50,956 nucleotides of DNA from Candidatus Contendibacter sp. Lineage in GTDB: Bacteria > Pseudomonadota > Gammaproteobacteria > Competibacterales > Competibacteraceae. The notes beneath the pieces were generated by a model. That model ran no database searches and was not told the origin of the DNA. It worked only from the letters and a program-made list of their open reading frames with translations. The number at the start of each line of letters is the position of its first letter. Within the stretch, counting starts at the first letter, position 1. The translations under genes were made by a program, and so were the position numbers. Below are positions 32,481 through 40,618 of this stretch, piece after piece. Location of the stretch: contig JARSSP010000069.1 of assembly GCA_029624675.1 (NCBI GenBank), forward strand, positions 1 to 50,956, read 5' to 3'.

Positions 32481-33886
32481 AGAAATACAATTTGCTGGTC
32501 GTCGACGACGAAAGAGAAATCCTGCGCAGTCTCACCCTCACGTTCGCGGAGGAGTACGAAGTATTCACCGCCTCCAGCGGTGCCGAGGCGCTGGAAATCC
32601 TGAAGCAGCGGAAAATCGCCCTCGTCATCGCTGATCAGCGGATGCCGGAGATGACCGGCGCGGAGCTTCTGGAAAAGGTCTTTCAAATCGACCCCAACAT
32701 CGTTCGCATCATTCTGACCGGATATACCGACATCGCCTCGCTGATTCGGGCCATCAACGACGGCCACATCTATCAGTACATCACCAAACCCTGGGAGCGG
32801 CAGGAACTCAGGATCATCGTCAAGCGGGCGCTGGAAAGTTACGAACTGACTTTGGAAAATCAGCGATTGCTGAATGAATTGCGGGTCGCCAACGAACGCC
32901 TGAGCGATGAAAATCAGTTCTTACGGAATGAAGTCAACAAGGATTTGCAAGATACCGATATCGTCGGGCAAACTCCCGCCATGCAAGACGTCTTTGAATG
33001 GGTCAACAAGGTCACCAATAATTCGGTGACGGTCCTGCTCACCGGAGAAACCGGCACCGGCAAAACCCTGGTGGCCCGCCATATTCACCAGCATGGACTT
33101 CGCAAGGATCGGCTATTCATCGAACAAAATTGCGGGGCCTTGCCCGAAAATCTGCTCGAAAGCGAACTGTTTGGCCATAAGCGCGGTGCTTTCACCGGCG
33201 CGATCCAGGATCGCAAAGGATTATTCGAGGTCGCCGACGGCGGGACCCTGTTTCTGGATGAAATCAGCGAAATGAGCTCGGCGCTTCAGGTCAAATTGTT
33301 GCAAATCCTGCAAGAAGGGCGGTTTCGACGAGTCGGCGAGAACGAATACCGACAGGTCGACGTGCGGATCGTCGCCGCGACCAACAGGGATTTGTGGACT
33401 GAAGTTCAGAAGGGCCGGTTTCGGATGGATCTATATTATCGAGTCAATGTCTTTCCCATCCACATTCCGCCATTGCGAAAGCGCGTCAAGGATATTCCCC
33501 TGCTGGCGGATTATTGCTTGAAAAAGCACCGTCGCAAGCTCAATAGCCAAGCGAATAGTTTTAGCGACGCCGCCTTGCAAGCCTTGTGTCGCTACGATTA
33601 TCCGGGCAATGTGCGGGAACTGGAAAACCTGATCGAACGCGCCTTGATTCTAAGCAGCGGCCCCCGAATCGAGGCTGGCGAGTGGTTGCCCGACCTTTCC
33701 TCGAACGCCACCGGCATGACTCGGTTAGAACGGCTCCAACGGTCGGAAATCGAACGGCTTCTCGAACTTCATCAAGGCGATCTGAACCGGGTCGCTCAGG
33801 ACCTGGGAGTCAGCCGCACCACGGTATGGCGCCGCCTGAAGGACTACCGCTCGCAGTCCGACCCTACCTTCGACGTTTCAAAATGA
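32477..33886 (+). CDS. Sigma-54-dependent response regulator (REC-AAA-HTH)
   Basis: A 469-residue enhancer-binding protein. The receiver domain has acidic residues in VVDDERE and phospho-acceptor Asp53 (IADQRMPEM). After a coiled linker the AAA domain has Walker A GETGTGKT at 190-197, the sigma-54 contact GAFTGA at 237-242, and GTLFLDEISEMS. The C-terminus is a Fis-type helix-turn-helix (LNRVAQDLGVSRTTVWRRLK). Phosphorylated by the coupled CHASE2 kinase, it should drive sigma-54 promoters. Twin palindromes beginning over its own stop codon and a -24/-12 promoter downstream are its likely targets. Confidence 0.95.
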   Translation: MKKYNLLVVDDEREILRSLTLTFAEEYEVFTASSGAEALEILKQRKIALVIADQRMPEMTGAELLEKVFQIDPNIVRIILTGYTDIASLIRAINDGHIYQYITKPWERQELRIIVKRALESYELTLENQRLLNELRVANERLSDENQFLRNEVNKDLQDTDIVGQTPAMQDVFEWVNKVTNNSVTVLLTGETGTGKTLVARHIHQHGLRKDRLFIEQNCGALPENLLESELFGHKRGAFTGAIQDRKGLFEVADGGTLFLDEISEMSSALQVKLLQILQEGRFRRVGENEYRQVDVRIVAATNRDLWTEVQKGRFRMDLYYRVNVFPIHIPPLRKRVKDIPLLADYCLKKHRRKLNSQANSFSDAALQALCRYDYPGNVRELENLIERALILSSGPRIEAGEWLPDLSSNATGMTRLERLQRSEIERLLELHQGDLNRVAQDLGVSRTTVWRRLKDYRSQSDPTFDVSK

Positions 33887-33890
33887 AACG
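33874..33890 (+). promoter_or_regulatory. Candidate enhancer site 1 for the sigma-54 regulator
   Basis: CGTTTCAAAATGAAACG is a perfect 7-3-7 palindrome overlapping the stop codon of the response-regulator gene. A second copy has its centre 31 bp downstream, three helical turns away. It lies about 190 bp before the predicted sigma-54 start site, a normal distance for an upstream activating sequence. Confidence 0.6.
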
Positions 33891-33904
33891 CGTGAACGTC
33901 CAAT

Positions 33905-33921
33905 CGTTTCAAATTGAAACG
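33905..33921 (+). promoter_or_regulatory. Candidate enhancer site 2 for the sigma-54 regulator
   Basis: CGTTTCAAATTGAAACG has the same arms as site 1 and differs only in one base of the spacer. It lies about 160 bp upstream of the predicted start site. I found no other copy of this palindrome in the window. Confidence 0.6.
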
Positions 33922-33928
33922 GCCGGTT

Positions 33929-33969
33929 CGGTTTGGCGCTCTCCAAAACCGCCCTCCTAAAAATTTTTT
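33929..33969 (+). terminator. Weak possible terminator after the response-regulator gene
   Basis: CGGTTTGG pairs with CCAAAACCG (one bulge), and a run of six T lies 12 bases beyond. The gap between stem and T-run weakens the call. If real, it insulates the kinase/regulator operon from the sigma-54 promoter. Confidence 0.25.
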
Positions 33970-34046
33970 CGTCCAGCCGGTCTCATTTCCTCAGTAAATT
34001 TGCACGATTAGTGTTCGGGCGAACGGCCGCCGCCGTTTGTCTTGAA

Positions 34047-34064
34047 TTGGCTTTATTTTTGCTT
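34047..34064 (+). promoter_or_regulatory. Candidate sigma-54 (-24/-12) promoter
   Basis: TTGGCTTTATTTTTGCTT has GG at 34049-34050 and GC at 34061-34062 with exactly ten bases between, and TGGC and TTGC at the two elements as in the RpoN consensus. Transcription would start near 34074, about 70 bases before the XRE gene. The twin palindromes upstream fit an enhancer for the adjacent sigma-54 regulator. Confidence 0.6.
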
Positions 34065-34143
34065 GCTTGTTGGCCGGGGGGTCCGCAAGTTGCCTACCTG
34101 ACTGAAACACTAAGATAAAATATAAAGCTAGGGTAAATTGCAC

Positions 34144-34536
34144 ATGATCTTTGGAACTTACACCCGGCTGCTGCGCCAGCGGCGCCAAAGCGTGAACAGT
34201 CGCTACTCGATCCGACAGACGGCGGAGCGGATCGGTGTGGAGCCAACTTATCTCGGCAGGATCGAACGAGGTGACGCGCCGCCACCCTCGGAGGAGACCA
34301 TTCGGCGGATAGCGGCGGATTTGGGGGAGGACGCGGATTTGTTGTTGGCGCTGGCGGACAAGGTGGCCAGCGACATCCGGCAGATCATCGTGACGCGCCC
34401 GGTGTTATTTGCGGAACTGATCCGGGGTTTGAGCGATGCGCCCGACGACAAGCTGGTGACCCTGGTGCATGAAGTGCGCAACAGTCAGTGGCAGGAGAGC
34501 GGAGCTAGCCGCTGGCGCGATTGGGAAACCGCGTAA
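34144..34536 (+). CDS. XRE-family helix-turn-helix transcriptional regulator
   Basis: A 130-residue protein. Residues 1-60 form an XRE helix-turn-helix (TRLLRQRRQ, SIRQTAERIGVEPTYLGRIERGD). The C-terminal half, ADLGEDADLLLALADKVASD and later, is a helical extension common in a family of free-standing XRE regulators. The start is ATG 34144 or the in-frame TTG at 34138; AGGG at 34129 fits either. A predicted sigma-54 promoter lies upstream, so this regulator would be switched on by the CHASE2 kinase system. Its targets are unknown. Confidence 0.82.
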   Translation: MIFGTYTRLLRQRRQSVNSRYSIRQTAERIGVEPTYLGRIERGDAPPPSEETIRRIAADLGEDADLLLALADKVASDIRQIIVTRPVLFAELIRGLSDAPDDKLVTLVHEVRNSQWQESGASRWRDWETA

Positions 34537-34731
34537 ACATCCTCGCCCGCCCACGCGGCGGGCGACAGCGTCTTCGAGTTCCCGTTCCCACGCTCCAGCG
34601 CGGGAGTGCTGGCAAGCCACTCCAACGGTCCGGCGAAGTGCCCGATCCCTCGCCATACGCTCCCCGATGCATGGAAGGGCCGAGACCGGGCGTTGACCAT
34701 AATTTTCGCTTTCGAGGCCCGGCCGCTCGTC

Positions 34732-34737
34732 TATACT
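34732..34737 (+). promoter_or_regulatory. Possible -10 element for the gamma-carbonic anhydrase gene
   Basis: TATACT lies 38 bases before the GTG start at 34776 and is a good -10 match, but no convincing -35 is present at 16-18 bases upstream. Confidence 0.3.
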
Positions 34738-34775
34738 GAACCGGTTTTTCCAAGCCCCCAGAGAAGGAGAACCCG

Positions 34776-35300
34776 GTGATCTACTCCCTCGGCGACCGCA
34801 GGGTTGAGTTTCATGGCGAGGACTGGTTCATCGCCGACAACGCCACCGTGATCGGCTCGGTGGTGCTCAAGCAGAATGCCAGCATCTGGTTCAACGTGGT
34901 GGTGCGTGGCGACAACGACGTCATCACCATCGGCGAAAATTCCAACGTCCAGGACGGTTCGATCCTGCACACCGACCCCGGTATCCTGCTCACCATCGGC
35001 CGCGACGTCACCGTCGGCCATCTGGCCATGCTGCACGGCTGCATCATCGGCGACAACAGCCTGATCGGCATCAAAAGTTTGATCATGAACCGGGCGGTGA
35101 TCGGCAAGAACTGCCTGATCGGCGCCAATAGCCTGATTCCCGAAGGCAAGATCATTCCGGACGGCTCGCTGGTGATGGGCTCGCCAGGCAAGATCGTCCG
35201 CGCCTTATCCGAGGAAGAAATCGAACGGATGCGGCAAACCGCCGGCCGCTACGTGGAAAACTTCAAACGCTTCAAGCGCGATCTGCGCCCCCAGTCCTGA
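34776..35300 (+). CDS. Gamma-carbonic anhydrase family protein (YrdA-like)
   Basis: A 174-residue left-handed beta-helix protein with a GTG start and GAGAAGGAGAA nearby upstream. Hexapeptide repeats run from about 15 to 130. Metal-ligand regions are visible: HTDPG, GHLAMLHGCIIGDNSLIG, with His residues spaced as in the gamma-class. The C-terminal helix (EEEIERMRQTAGRYVENFKRF) is typical. Members bind zinc and may hydrate CO2 or act on acyl substrates; activity in YrdA proteins is uncertain. It lies one base before the MoxR gene. Confidence 0.9.
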   Translation: MIYSLGDRRVEFHGEDWFIADNATVIGSVVLKQNASIWFNVVVRGDNDVITIGENSNVQDGSILHTDPGILLTIGRDVTVGHLAMLHGCIIGDNSLIGIKSLIMNRAVIGKNCLIGANSLIPEGKIIPDGSLVMGSPGKIVRALSEEEIERMRQTAGRYVENFKRFKRDLRPQS

Positions 35301-35301
35301 C

Positions 35302-36234
35302 ATGGCCGCTACTTTGGAAGACCGTCTGGACTGGGCGGTCCAGCAAGTCGGCACGACCATTCTCGGCAAGGAGCGCGCCATTCGCCTGGCCGTGAGTTGC
35401 CTGCTGGCGCGCGGCCATCTGCTGATCGAGGACTTGCCGGGCATGGGCAAGACCACCCTCGCGCACGCCCTGGCCTGCTGTCTGGGCTTGCAGTACCAGC
35501 GCATCCAGTTCACCAGCGACCTGTTGCCGGCGGACATCCTCGGCGCGGCGGTGTACGAGCGCCAGCGCGAAACCTTCGTGTTCCATCCCGGCCCGATCTT
35601 CGCCCAACTGATCCTGGCCGACGAGATCAACCGCGCCACCCCCAAGACCCAGAGCGCGCTGCTGGAGGCGATGGAGGAGGGACAGGTGACCATCGAGGGC
35701 GAGACCCGCAAGCTGCCGGAGCCGTTCTTCGTGATCGCCACTCAGAATCCCGCCTACCAGATCGGCACCTTCCCGCTGCCGGAATCGCAGCTCGACCGCT
35801 TTCTGATGCGGATCGAACTGGGTTATCCCGACGCTCAGGCGGAGCGCCTGCTGCTGGAAGGGGAAGATCGCCGCGACGTGCTGGCGCGGCTGCCGGTGTG
35901 CCTGACCCCGGAGCAGTTGCGCGAGGCGCAGGCGCGGGTGGCCGGGGTGCACGCCGCGCCGCCGCTGCTGGACTACGTGCAGGGACTGCTGGCGTTCTCG
36001 CGCCAGTCCAGCCTGTTCCGGGGCGGGTTGTCGCCGCGCGCCGGCCTGGCCCTGTTGCGGGCGGCCAGGGCCTGGGCGCTGCTGCACCGGCGCGGCCACG
36101 TGCTGCCGGAAGACGTGCAGGCGGTGTTGCCGGCGGTGGTGGGGCACCGACTCTATCCCGGCGAGGAGCATCTGGAGCAAACCTCCGCCGATCTGGTCGG
36201 GCGTTTGCGCGCCGCCGTGGCCCTGCCCGCCTGA
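35302..36234 (+). CDS. MoxR-family AAA ATPase
   Basis: A 310-residue ATPase: Walker A in LIEDLPGMGKTTLAHALA, Walker B LILADEINRATPKTQSALLEAMEE, sensor region FFVIATQNPAYQIGTFPLPESQLDRF, then the lid domain. MoxR proteins act as chaperones for complexes containing VWA or DUF58 partners. It is followed by the DUF58 gene after 11 bases, the usual pair. The third usual member, the transglutaminase protein, now lies past a restriction-modification gene. Confidence 0.93.
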   Translation: MAATLEDRLDWAVQQVGTTILGKERAIRLAVSCLLARGHLLIEDLPGMGKTTLAHALACCLGLQYQRIQFTSDLLPADILGAAVYERQRETFVFHPGPIFAQLILADEINRATPKTQSALLEAMEEGQVTIEGETRKLPEPFFVIATQNPAYQIGTFPLPESQLDRFLMRIELGYPDAQAERLLLEGEDRRDVLARLPVCLTPEQLREAQARVAGVHAAPPLLDYVQGLLAFSRQSSLFRGGLSPRAGLALLRAARAWALLHRRGHVLPEDVQAVLPAVVGHRLYPGEEHLEQTSADLVGRLRAAVALPA

Positions 36235-36245
36235 GTCTCCCGCTC

Positions 36246-37190
36246 GTGGGTGTGCTGCGGCAACGGTTCGAGCGCTGGGTGACGCGCGGCCAGCGGCCAT
36301 CCAGCGAACCGGTCCGCTTGACCCGTCGCCGCATCTATATCCTGCCGACCGCGCAGGGCTATGCGTTCGCCACCCTGCTGTTCCTGCTGTTTTTATGGTC
36401 GATCAACTACAGCAACAGCATGGGGTTCGCCTTCACCTTCCTGCTGGCGGCGGTGGCGCTGAACAGCATGTGGCAGGCGCACGACAATCTGCTGGGACTG
36501 GTCGTGGATTCCAGCGGCGCCGAGCCGGTGTTCGCCGGCCAGGAAGCGCGGTTCGTCTTTCGGCTGGACAATCCGGACCCCAAGCCACGTTACGGCGTCG
36601 CCTTGCAAGGGCGCGACCAACCGCCGTGCTATACCGATTTGCCGGCCAGTGGCGCGGCGGTCGTGACCCTGAGGGTGGTGGCCGAGCGGCGCGGCTGGTT
36701 GCGGATCGGGCGGGTTCGGGTGTTGACCCGTTATCCGCTGGGACTGTTGCAGGCGTGGAGTTGGGTGGAATTCGAGCAGGCGTGCCTGGTTTATCCGCAA
36801 CCCCGAGGCCGGCGGCCGCTGCCAGCGGTGCTGTCAGGTGGCGCCGGGGCGGGTCTGGGCGAGCAGGGCCTCGGCAGCGAGGACTACGCCGGTTTCCGGC
36901 TGTACGCCCCTGGTGACTCACCGCGTCGGATCGCCTGGAAGGCCGCGACCCGTGGTGGACCGCTGCTGGTCAAGCAGTTCACCGATCAGGTCCGGCCCGA
37001 ACTGTGGCTGGACTGGCGGCTGCTGGGGATCGACAGCGTCGAACCCCGGCTGGCCCAGCTCTGTCAATGGGTGTTGAAGGCCGAGAGTGAGGGCCGCCGC
37101 TATGGCCTGTTGCTGCCCGGCGTGCGGATTCCACCCGCCCAGGGCGACGCCCACCGCCGCCGCTGCCTGGAGGCGCTGGCGCTGTTCTAA
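36246..37190 (+). CDS. DUF58 domain protein
   Basis: A 314-residue protein with a GTG start. Two membrane helices near the N-terminus (AFATLLFLLFLWSINY and MGFAFTFLLAAVALNSM) precede a beta-rich region and the DUF58 signature near residue 205 (GLGSEDYAGFRLYAPGDSPRRIAWKA, here split by position), leading to a truncated VWA-like end. The family is always found with MoxR and often with a DUF3488/transglutaminase protein; its molecular role is unresolved. An alternative GTG lies two codons downstream. Confidence 0.9.
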   Translation: MGVLRQRFERWVTRGQRPSSEPVRLTRRRIYILPTAQGYAFATLLFLLFLWSINYSNSMGFAFTFLLAAVALNSMWQAHDNLLGLVVDSSGAEPVFAGQEARFVFRLDNPDPKPRYGVALQGRDQPPCYTDLPASGAAVVTLRVVAERRGWLRIGRVRVLTRYPLGLLQAWSWVEFEQACLVYPQPRGRRPLPAVLSGGAGAGLGEQGLGSEDYAGFRLYAPGDSPRRIAWKAATRGGPLLVKQFTDQVRPELWLDWRLLGIDSVEPRLAQLCQWVLKAESEGRRYGLLLPGVRIPPAQGDAHRRRCLEALALF

Positions 37191-37278
37191 TACCGAGTCT
37201 CAATAGGCGCGGGTGCGATCCAGTCAGGATCGTATTGAAAATGGATCATTGATGGTCGGTTATCCAGTAGCGCCGATT

Positions 37279-40128
37279 TCAGCTGCCCGCCCGTTCCTGG
37301 TTCAGCGCCAGTAGCCGGCGTAGCACTTCTTCGTCGTTCAGGTCCACTGGCCAGCCGTAGGCGGCGGCCACCGCCGCATCGATGGCGCGGTGAGCGTTGA
37401 CCAGCCAGGTCGGGCGCTGATTGTAGAGCTGAGTCAGCGTTCGCTTTTTCAGTTCGGCGGCGTGTTCGAGCTTGGGGATGATCCGATCGGGATAACCGGG
37501 CACGACTTCGGGAACCCGATCCACCCACTGCGGGGGATTCAGCCAGGTTTCGCGCAACTCGTTCAGCTTCCGGGCGGCGGCGGCAATGGCCTGGGCACGG
37601 GGATCATCGGCGTAGGCGCTGGCGGGGAGGTTGGGAGTCAGGTCAGCCGGGAAGGGGAAAGTTTCAAAGCAGGTGGTGGGCGTGTAGCGGGGGTCGTTGC
37701 CTTTCCCAAGCCAAGTGCAAGTGCGCAACGCCCACAACTCATGAAACCGGGAATGCAGGATGCCGAAGGTGGTGTCGTCGGAGCGGGCGACGACGATCAG
37801 TTGTTGGTCAGGAAGGACGACACTGCTGATCCAAACAAATAGCCGGTGCTTGGCAACCATAGAGGTAGCGATATAGCGCGGCAAGTTGCGAATCGCTGCT
37901 CGCAATCCGGGTCGGCTTTCCCCATAAATCCACCAGTTCTGGCGGTACGCCTCTCGCCGGTTGGTTTCTCGCGTCGGCTTAATATGTTGAAGTGCGTGTT
38001 GGAACGGTGCTTCGTACAGCGCGGCATCGGACTCTGGTCGGTCCACGCCGAAGTCGATGATCCAGGTATTGGACGGGCGGCGGGTAACATCCATCCCGTT
38101 TGCCCAAGAGCGCAGTACATCGCTGTTGGGTCTGCCGTGTGGATTCGGTAGCTTGAGCCATTGGCGAGCAAGTTCGTCAGGGACATCAAATGGGCCGTTT
38201 TTGGTTGTGCCGCGAAAGCACTGATCTGCGTTTTCTCTGAGTACCTGCGCTTGAGTTAGGTCAGTCCCGTCTCCGGTCTCATGTGTTTGCGCTGTTAAGT
38301 CGGCATAAATAGCCGCGACCGACTGGCCATCGAGCGTTACCCCGTCCACTTTCTCCCCAAACCCCACCAGCGACACCCGAACCGCCGCCCCTTCGTTAAT
38401 CCACGGCTCGTCTGCCCAGGCGTGAAAGATCGTGCTGGTCTCCCGGATGCGTTCCAGTACCTTGCGGCTGGCTCCACCACGAATGGAATTGGTCGCCACC
38501 AGCCCGGCCCGTTGTGCCTGCCCGGCTTCAATCTGCGCCCGCGTCTTCTCAAACCAGTAGCACACCAGATCAGCCCCGCCAGGAACGCGGCCATCGTAGA
38601 CGCGGCGCAGGGTGGCCACGTACTGGTCGCCCAGTTCACGCAGCAGCTTGCTCCCACCCAGAAACGGCGGATTGCCCACGATGGCGTCTGCCGGGGGCCA
38701 GGTCGCCTCGGCGCCGTCCGGGGTTAACAGCGCATCCCGGCCCTCGATGGTGTTCAACGGCTTGAGAATGGGCTGATCGTTGAGGTTGTAGCCATGGCCG
38801 AGCATCCATTGAATCTCACCGATCCACACCGTCAGCCGCGCCAGTTCCGCCGCGTAGGGATTGAGTTCGATCCCCAGGACCGCTTCCGGGCCGACGGCGG
38901 GAAAGCCGCGTTGCAGGCCCAGCGCCTCGGCCTCCAGCATCACCTGATGCTCGATATCCTTGAGCGTGCGCAGCGCCAGATAGAGGAAGTTGCCGGAGCC
39001 GCAGGCCGGGTCGAGCACCCGGAACGTCCGCAACCGTTCCAGAAAGCCGTTCAGCCGATGGATAGCCTGTTGCCGGGCTTTGGGCGTGCCCTTGCCCAGG
39101 TCGGCAGCCATCGCACCCTTCACCGTCGCCCACTCGGCCAACAGCGGGTCCCGAATCACCGGCTCGATCAGCCGGCGAATCGAGCCAGCGTCGGTGTAAT
39201 GCGCGCCCAACTGGCTGCGCTTGTCCGGGTCGAGGCCCCGTTCGAACAGGGTGCCGAAAATCGCCGGTTCGATGGCCGACCAGTCCAGGGTCGCGGCCGA
39301 GTGCAGGGTGTCGAGATCGGCTTTTTCCAGCGGCAAACAGGTGGCGTCGTCGAACAGCCCGCCGTTGAACCACGGGATGCGCGCCAGCCCGAACCGCCCG
39401 CCGTGCTGCATGGCCCGGAACAACTCGCTGGCCAGCGCGGGAAACTCCGCCGGGGATTGCCGGGCTTCCGCCAGCAGGTTGCTGAACAACTGGCCGGGCA
39501 ACAGTCCAATGTCCTCAGCGAACAGGCAAAACAGCAGGCGGGTGAGGACGTGGGCTACCCTCTGCGGGTCATGCCCCCGCTGGCGCAACCGCTGGGCCAG
39601 TACGCCCAGCAGCTTCGCGGCATCCTCAGTGACCGCCGCGCGGGTGCGGTCGGGCTTGAGTCGATCCGGGTCGGTAAAGGCCCAGCCCAGCCGTTGCCGC
39701 TGTTCGGGGTCGCGCAAGTCGTCCAGGGTCAGGCGATGGACCTGGACGACCGTGTTGGTGAAATGGGTATGAATCTCGATGGTGCTGAAGTTGCAGACGA
39801 TCAGCAGCGGCGGGTGGTTCAGGGCGGGCGCGTATTGCCGCAACTGCCGCAGGGCCGCGCCCAAGTCCTTGTGCTTGCCCTTATACTCCCAGGCGAAACA
39901 GTCCTTGCGCCAGACATCGGCCCAGCCGTCGCCCCCGCCGGTCTTCTTCACCCCCTTTTCGAAGCAGAACCACTCGCCCAGCGGGTCCGCCTCGGCTGGC
40001 GGTGGCAGGCCTAGCAGGCGACACAGGCCGATGAAGTGCTCTTGGGCGGCGCTGCGTTCCTTCAAAGTACTGTCGCGCCAGGTGGCGATGAACGTGTCGA
40101 GTTGTTCGGCGGTGGGCTGGTGGCTCAA
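37279..40128 (-). CDS. MmeI-like Type IIL/IIG restriction-modification enzyme
   Basis: A 949-residue single-chain enzyme that would both methylate and cut DNA. The N-terminal nuclease motif is Asp71-x9-Glu81-x-Lys83 (DVWRKDCFAWEYKGK), the same spacing as D70-x9-E-x-K82 of MmeI. A helical spacer follows. The methyltransferase has motif I in VLDPACGSGNFLYL near residue 375 and motif IV IVGNPPFLGG near 485, an adenine-N6 type. The last third is the target-recognition and C-terminal region. The start is TTG at 40128 with GGAG eight bases upstream. It has no separate methylase or specificity gene nearby, as expected for this type. It points against the surrounding moxR-DUF58-tgpA genes, so it is probably an insertion. 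Confidence 0.88.
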   Translation of the reverse strand: MSHQPTAEQLDTFIATWRDSTLKERSAAQEHFIGLCRLLGLPPPAEADPLGEWFCFEKGVKKTGGGDGWADVWRKDCFAWEYKGKHKDLGAALRQLRQYAPALNHPPLLIVCNFSTIEIHTHFTNTVVQVHRLTLDDLRDPEQRQRLGWAFTDPDRLKPDRTRAAVTEDAAKLLGVLAQRLRQRGHDPQRVAHVLTRLLFCLFAEDIGLLPGQLFSNLLAEARQSPAEFPALASELFRAMQHGGRFGLARIPWFNGGLFDDATCLPLEKADLDTLHSAATLDWSAIEPAIFGTLFERGLDPDKRSQLGAHYTDAGSIRRLIEPVIRDPLLAEWATVKGAMAADLGKGTPKARQQAIHRLNGFLERLRTFRVLDPACGSGNFLYLALRTLKDIEHQVMLEAEALGLQRGFPAVGPEAVLGIELNPYAAELARLTVWIGEIQWMLGHGYNLNDQPILKPLNTIEGRDALLTPDGAEATWPPADAIVGNPPFLGGSKLLRELGDQYVATLRRVYDGRVPGGADLVCYWFEKTRAQIEAGQAQRAGLVATNSIRGGASRKVLERIRETSTIFHAWADEPWINEGAAVRVSLVGFGEKVDGVTLDGQSVAAIYADLTAQTHETGDGTDLTQAQVLRENADQCFRGTTKNGPFDVPDELARQWLKLPNPHGRPNSDVLRSWANGMDVTRRPSNTWIIDFGVDRPESDAALYEAPFQHALQHIKPTRETNRREAYRQNWWIYGESRPGLRAAIRNLPRYIATSMVAKHRLFVWISSVVLPDQQLIVVARSDDTTFGILHSRFHELWALRTCTWLGKGNDPRYTPTTCFETFPFPADLTPNLPASAYADDPRAQAIAAAARKLNELRETWLNPPQWVDRVPEVVPGYPDRIIPKLEHAAELKKRTLTQLYNQRPTWLVNAHRAIDAAVAAAYGWPVDLNDEEVLRRLLALNQERAGS

Positions 40129-40618
40129 TCGGGATCACTCCGGGTGGTCGCCAACTTTCAGGAAATCAGGGTCAAATTCTTTCTTCGCGTCACTTTTCCC
40201 GCGGTAGAAACCTGGGAGCGGGCATGATACCCCCTCGCCTGAATCACGGATCAAACAGAGTAAGCGTTCAGATCCCTCTCGTCCCGTACGGCGATGGGTT
40301 TCGCTACGCTCAACCCATCCTACTAAAAAAACAATGGGTTGTAGGATGGGTTGAGCGTAGCGAAACCCATCAATACGAGGCGAAACCACCAAGGGATATG
40401 AACGGCTACCAAACAGATTGCTGGATGGCGCGGAATCATCCGTGCGGTCCGCGCCATCGGTGGCAATCCGTGATTCAGACATCGATGAAGATCAGAATGC
40501 AATCACGGGAAAACTTACAACAGGGGGAATTTTGCCAGCGAAATAGAATGGATAGCGGCATTTTTATAACCTGTCAGCATTTGTGCGATTGTTACCCAGC
40601 TTGCGGGAGTCTCCCTCG
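40129..40618. other. 490-bp gene-free stretch between the restriction enzyme and tgpA
   Basis: No supported gene. It holds the 31-bp perfect inverted repeat described separately and short AT-richer segments before tgpA. The reading frames here are translations of the repeat. Its length, against the short gaps elsewhere in this gene set, fits insertion of foreign DNA. Confidence 0.6.
40293..40371. repeat. 31-bp perfect inverted repeat (WVERSETHQ-type palindromic element)
   Basis: Arms at 40293-40323 and 40341-40371 are perfect reverse complements, separated by 17 bases with a run of seven A. The arm begins GATGGGTTTCGCTACGCTCA. Translation gives the peptide WVERSETHQ, which I recall from many spurious proteins in gammaproteobacteria, so this is a dispersed palindromic repeat, perhaps a miniature transposable element. 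It could also act as a bidirectional terminator. Confidence 0.8.

Noticed and set aside
34537..34775. Repeat-like GTTCCCACGCTCCAGCGCGG segment as a defined mobile element
   Set aside because: It resembles a decayed palindromic repeat, but only one copy is in the window and its arms pair poorly.
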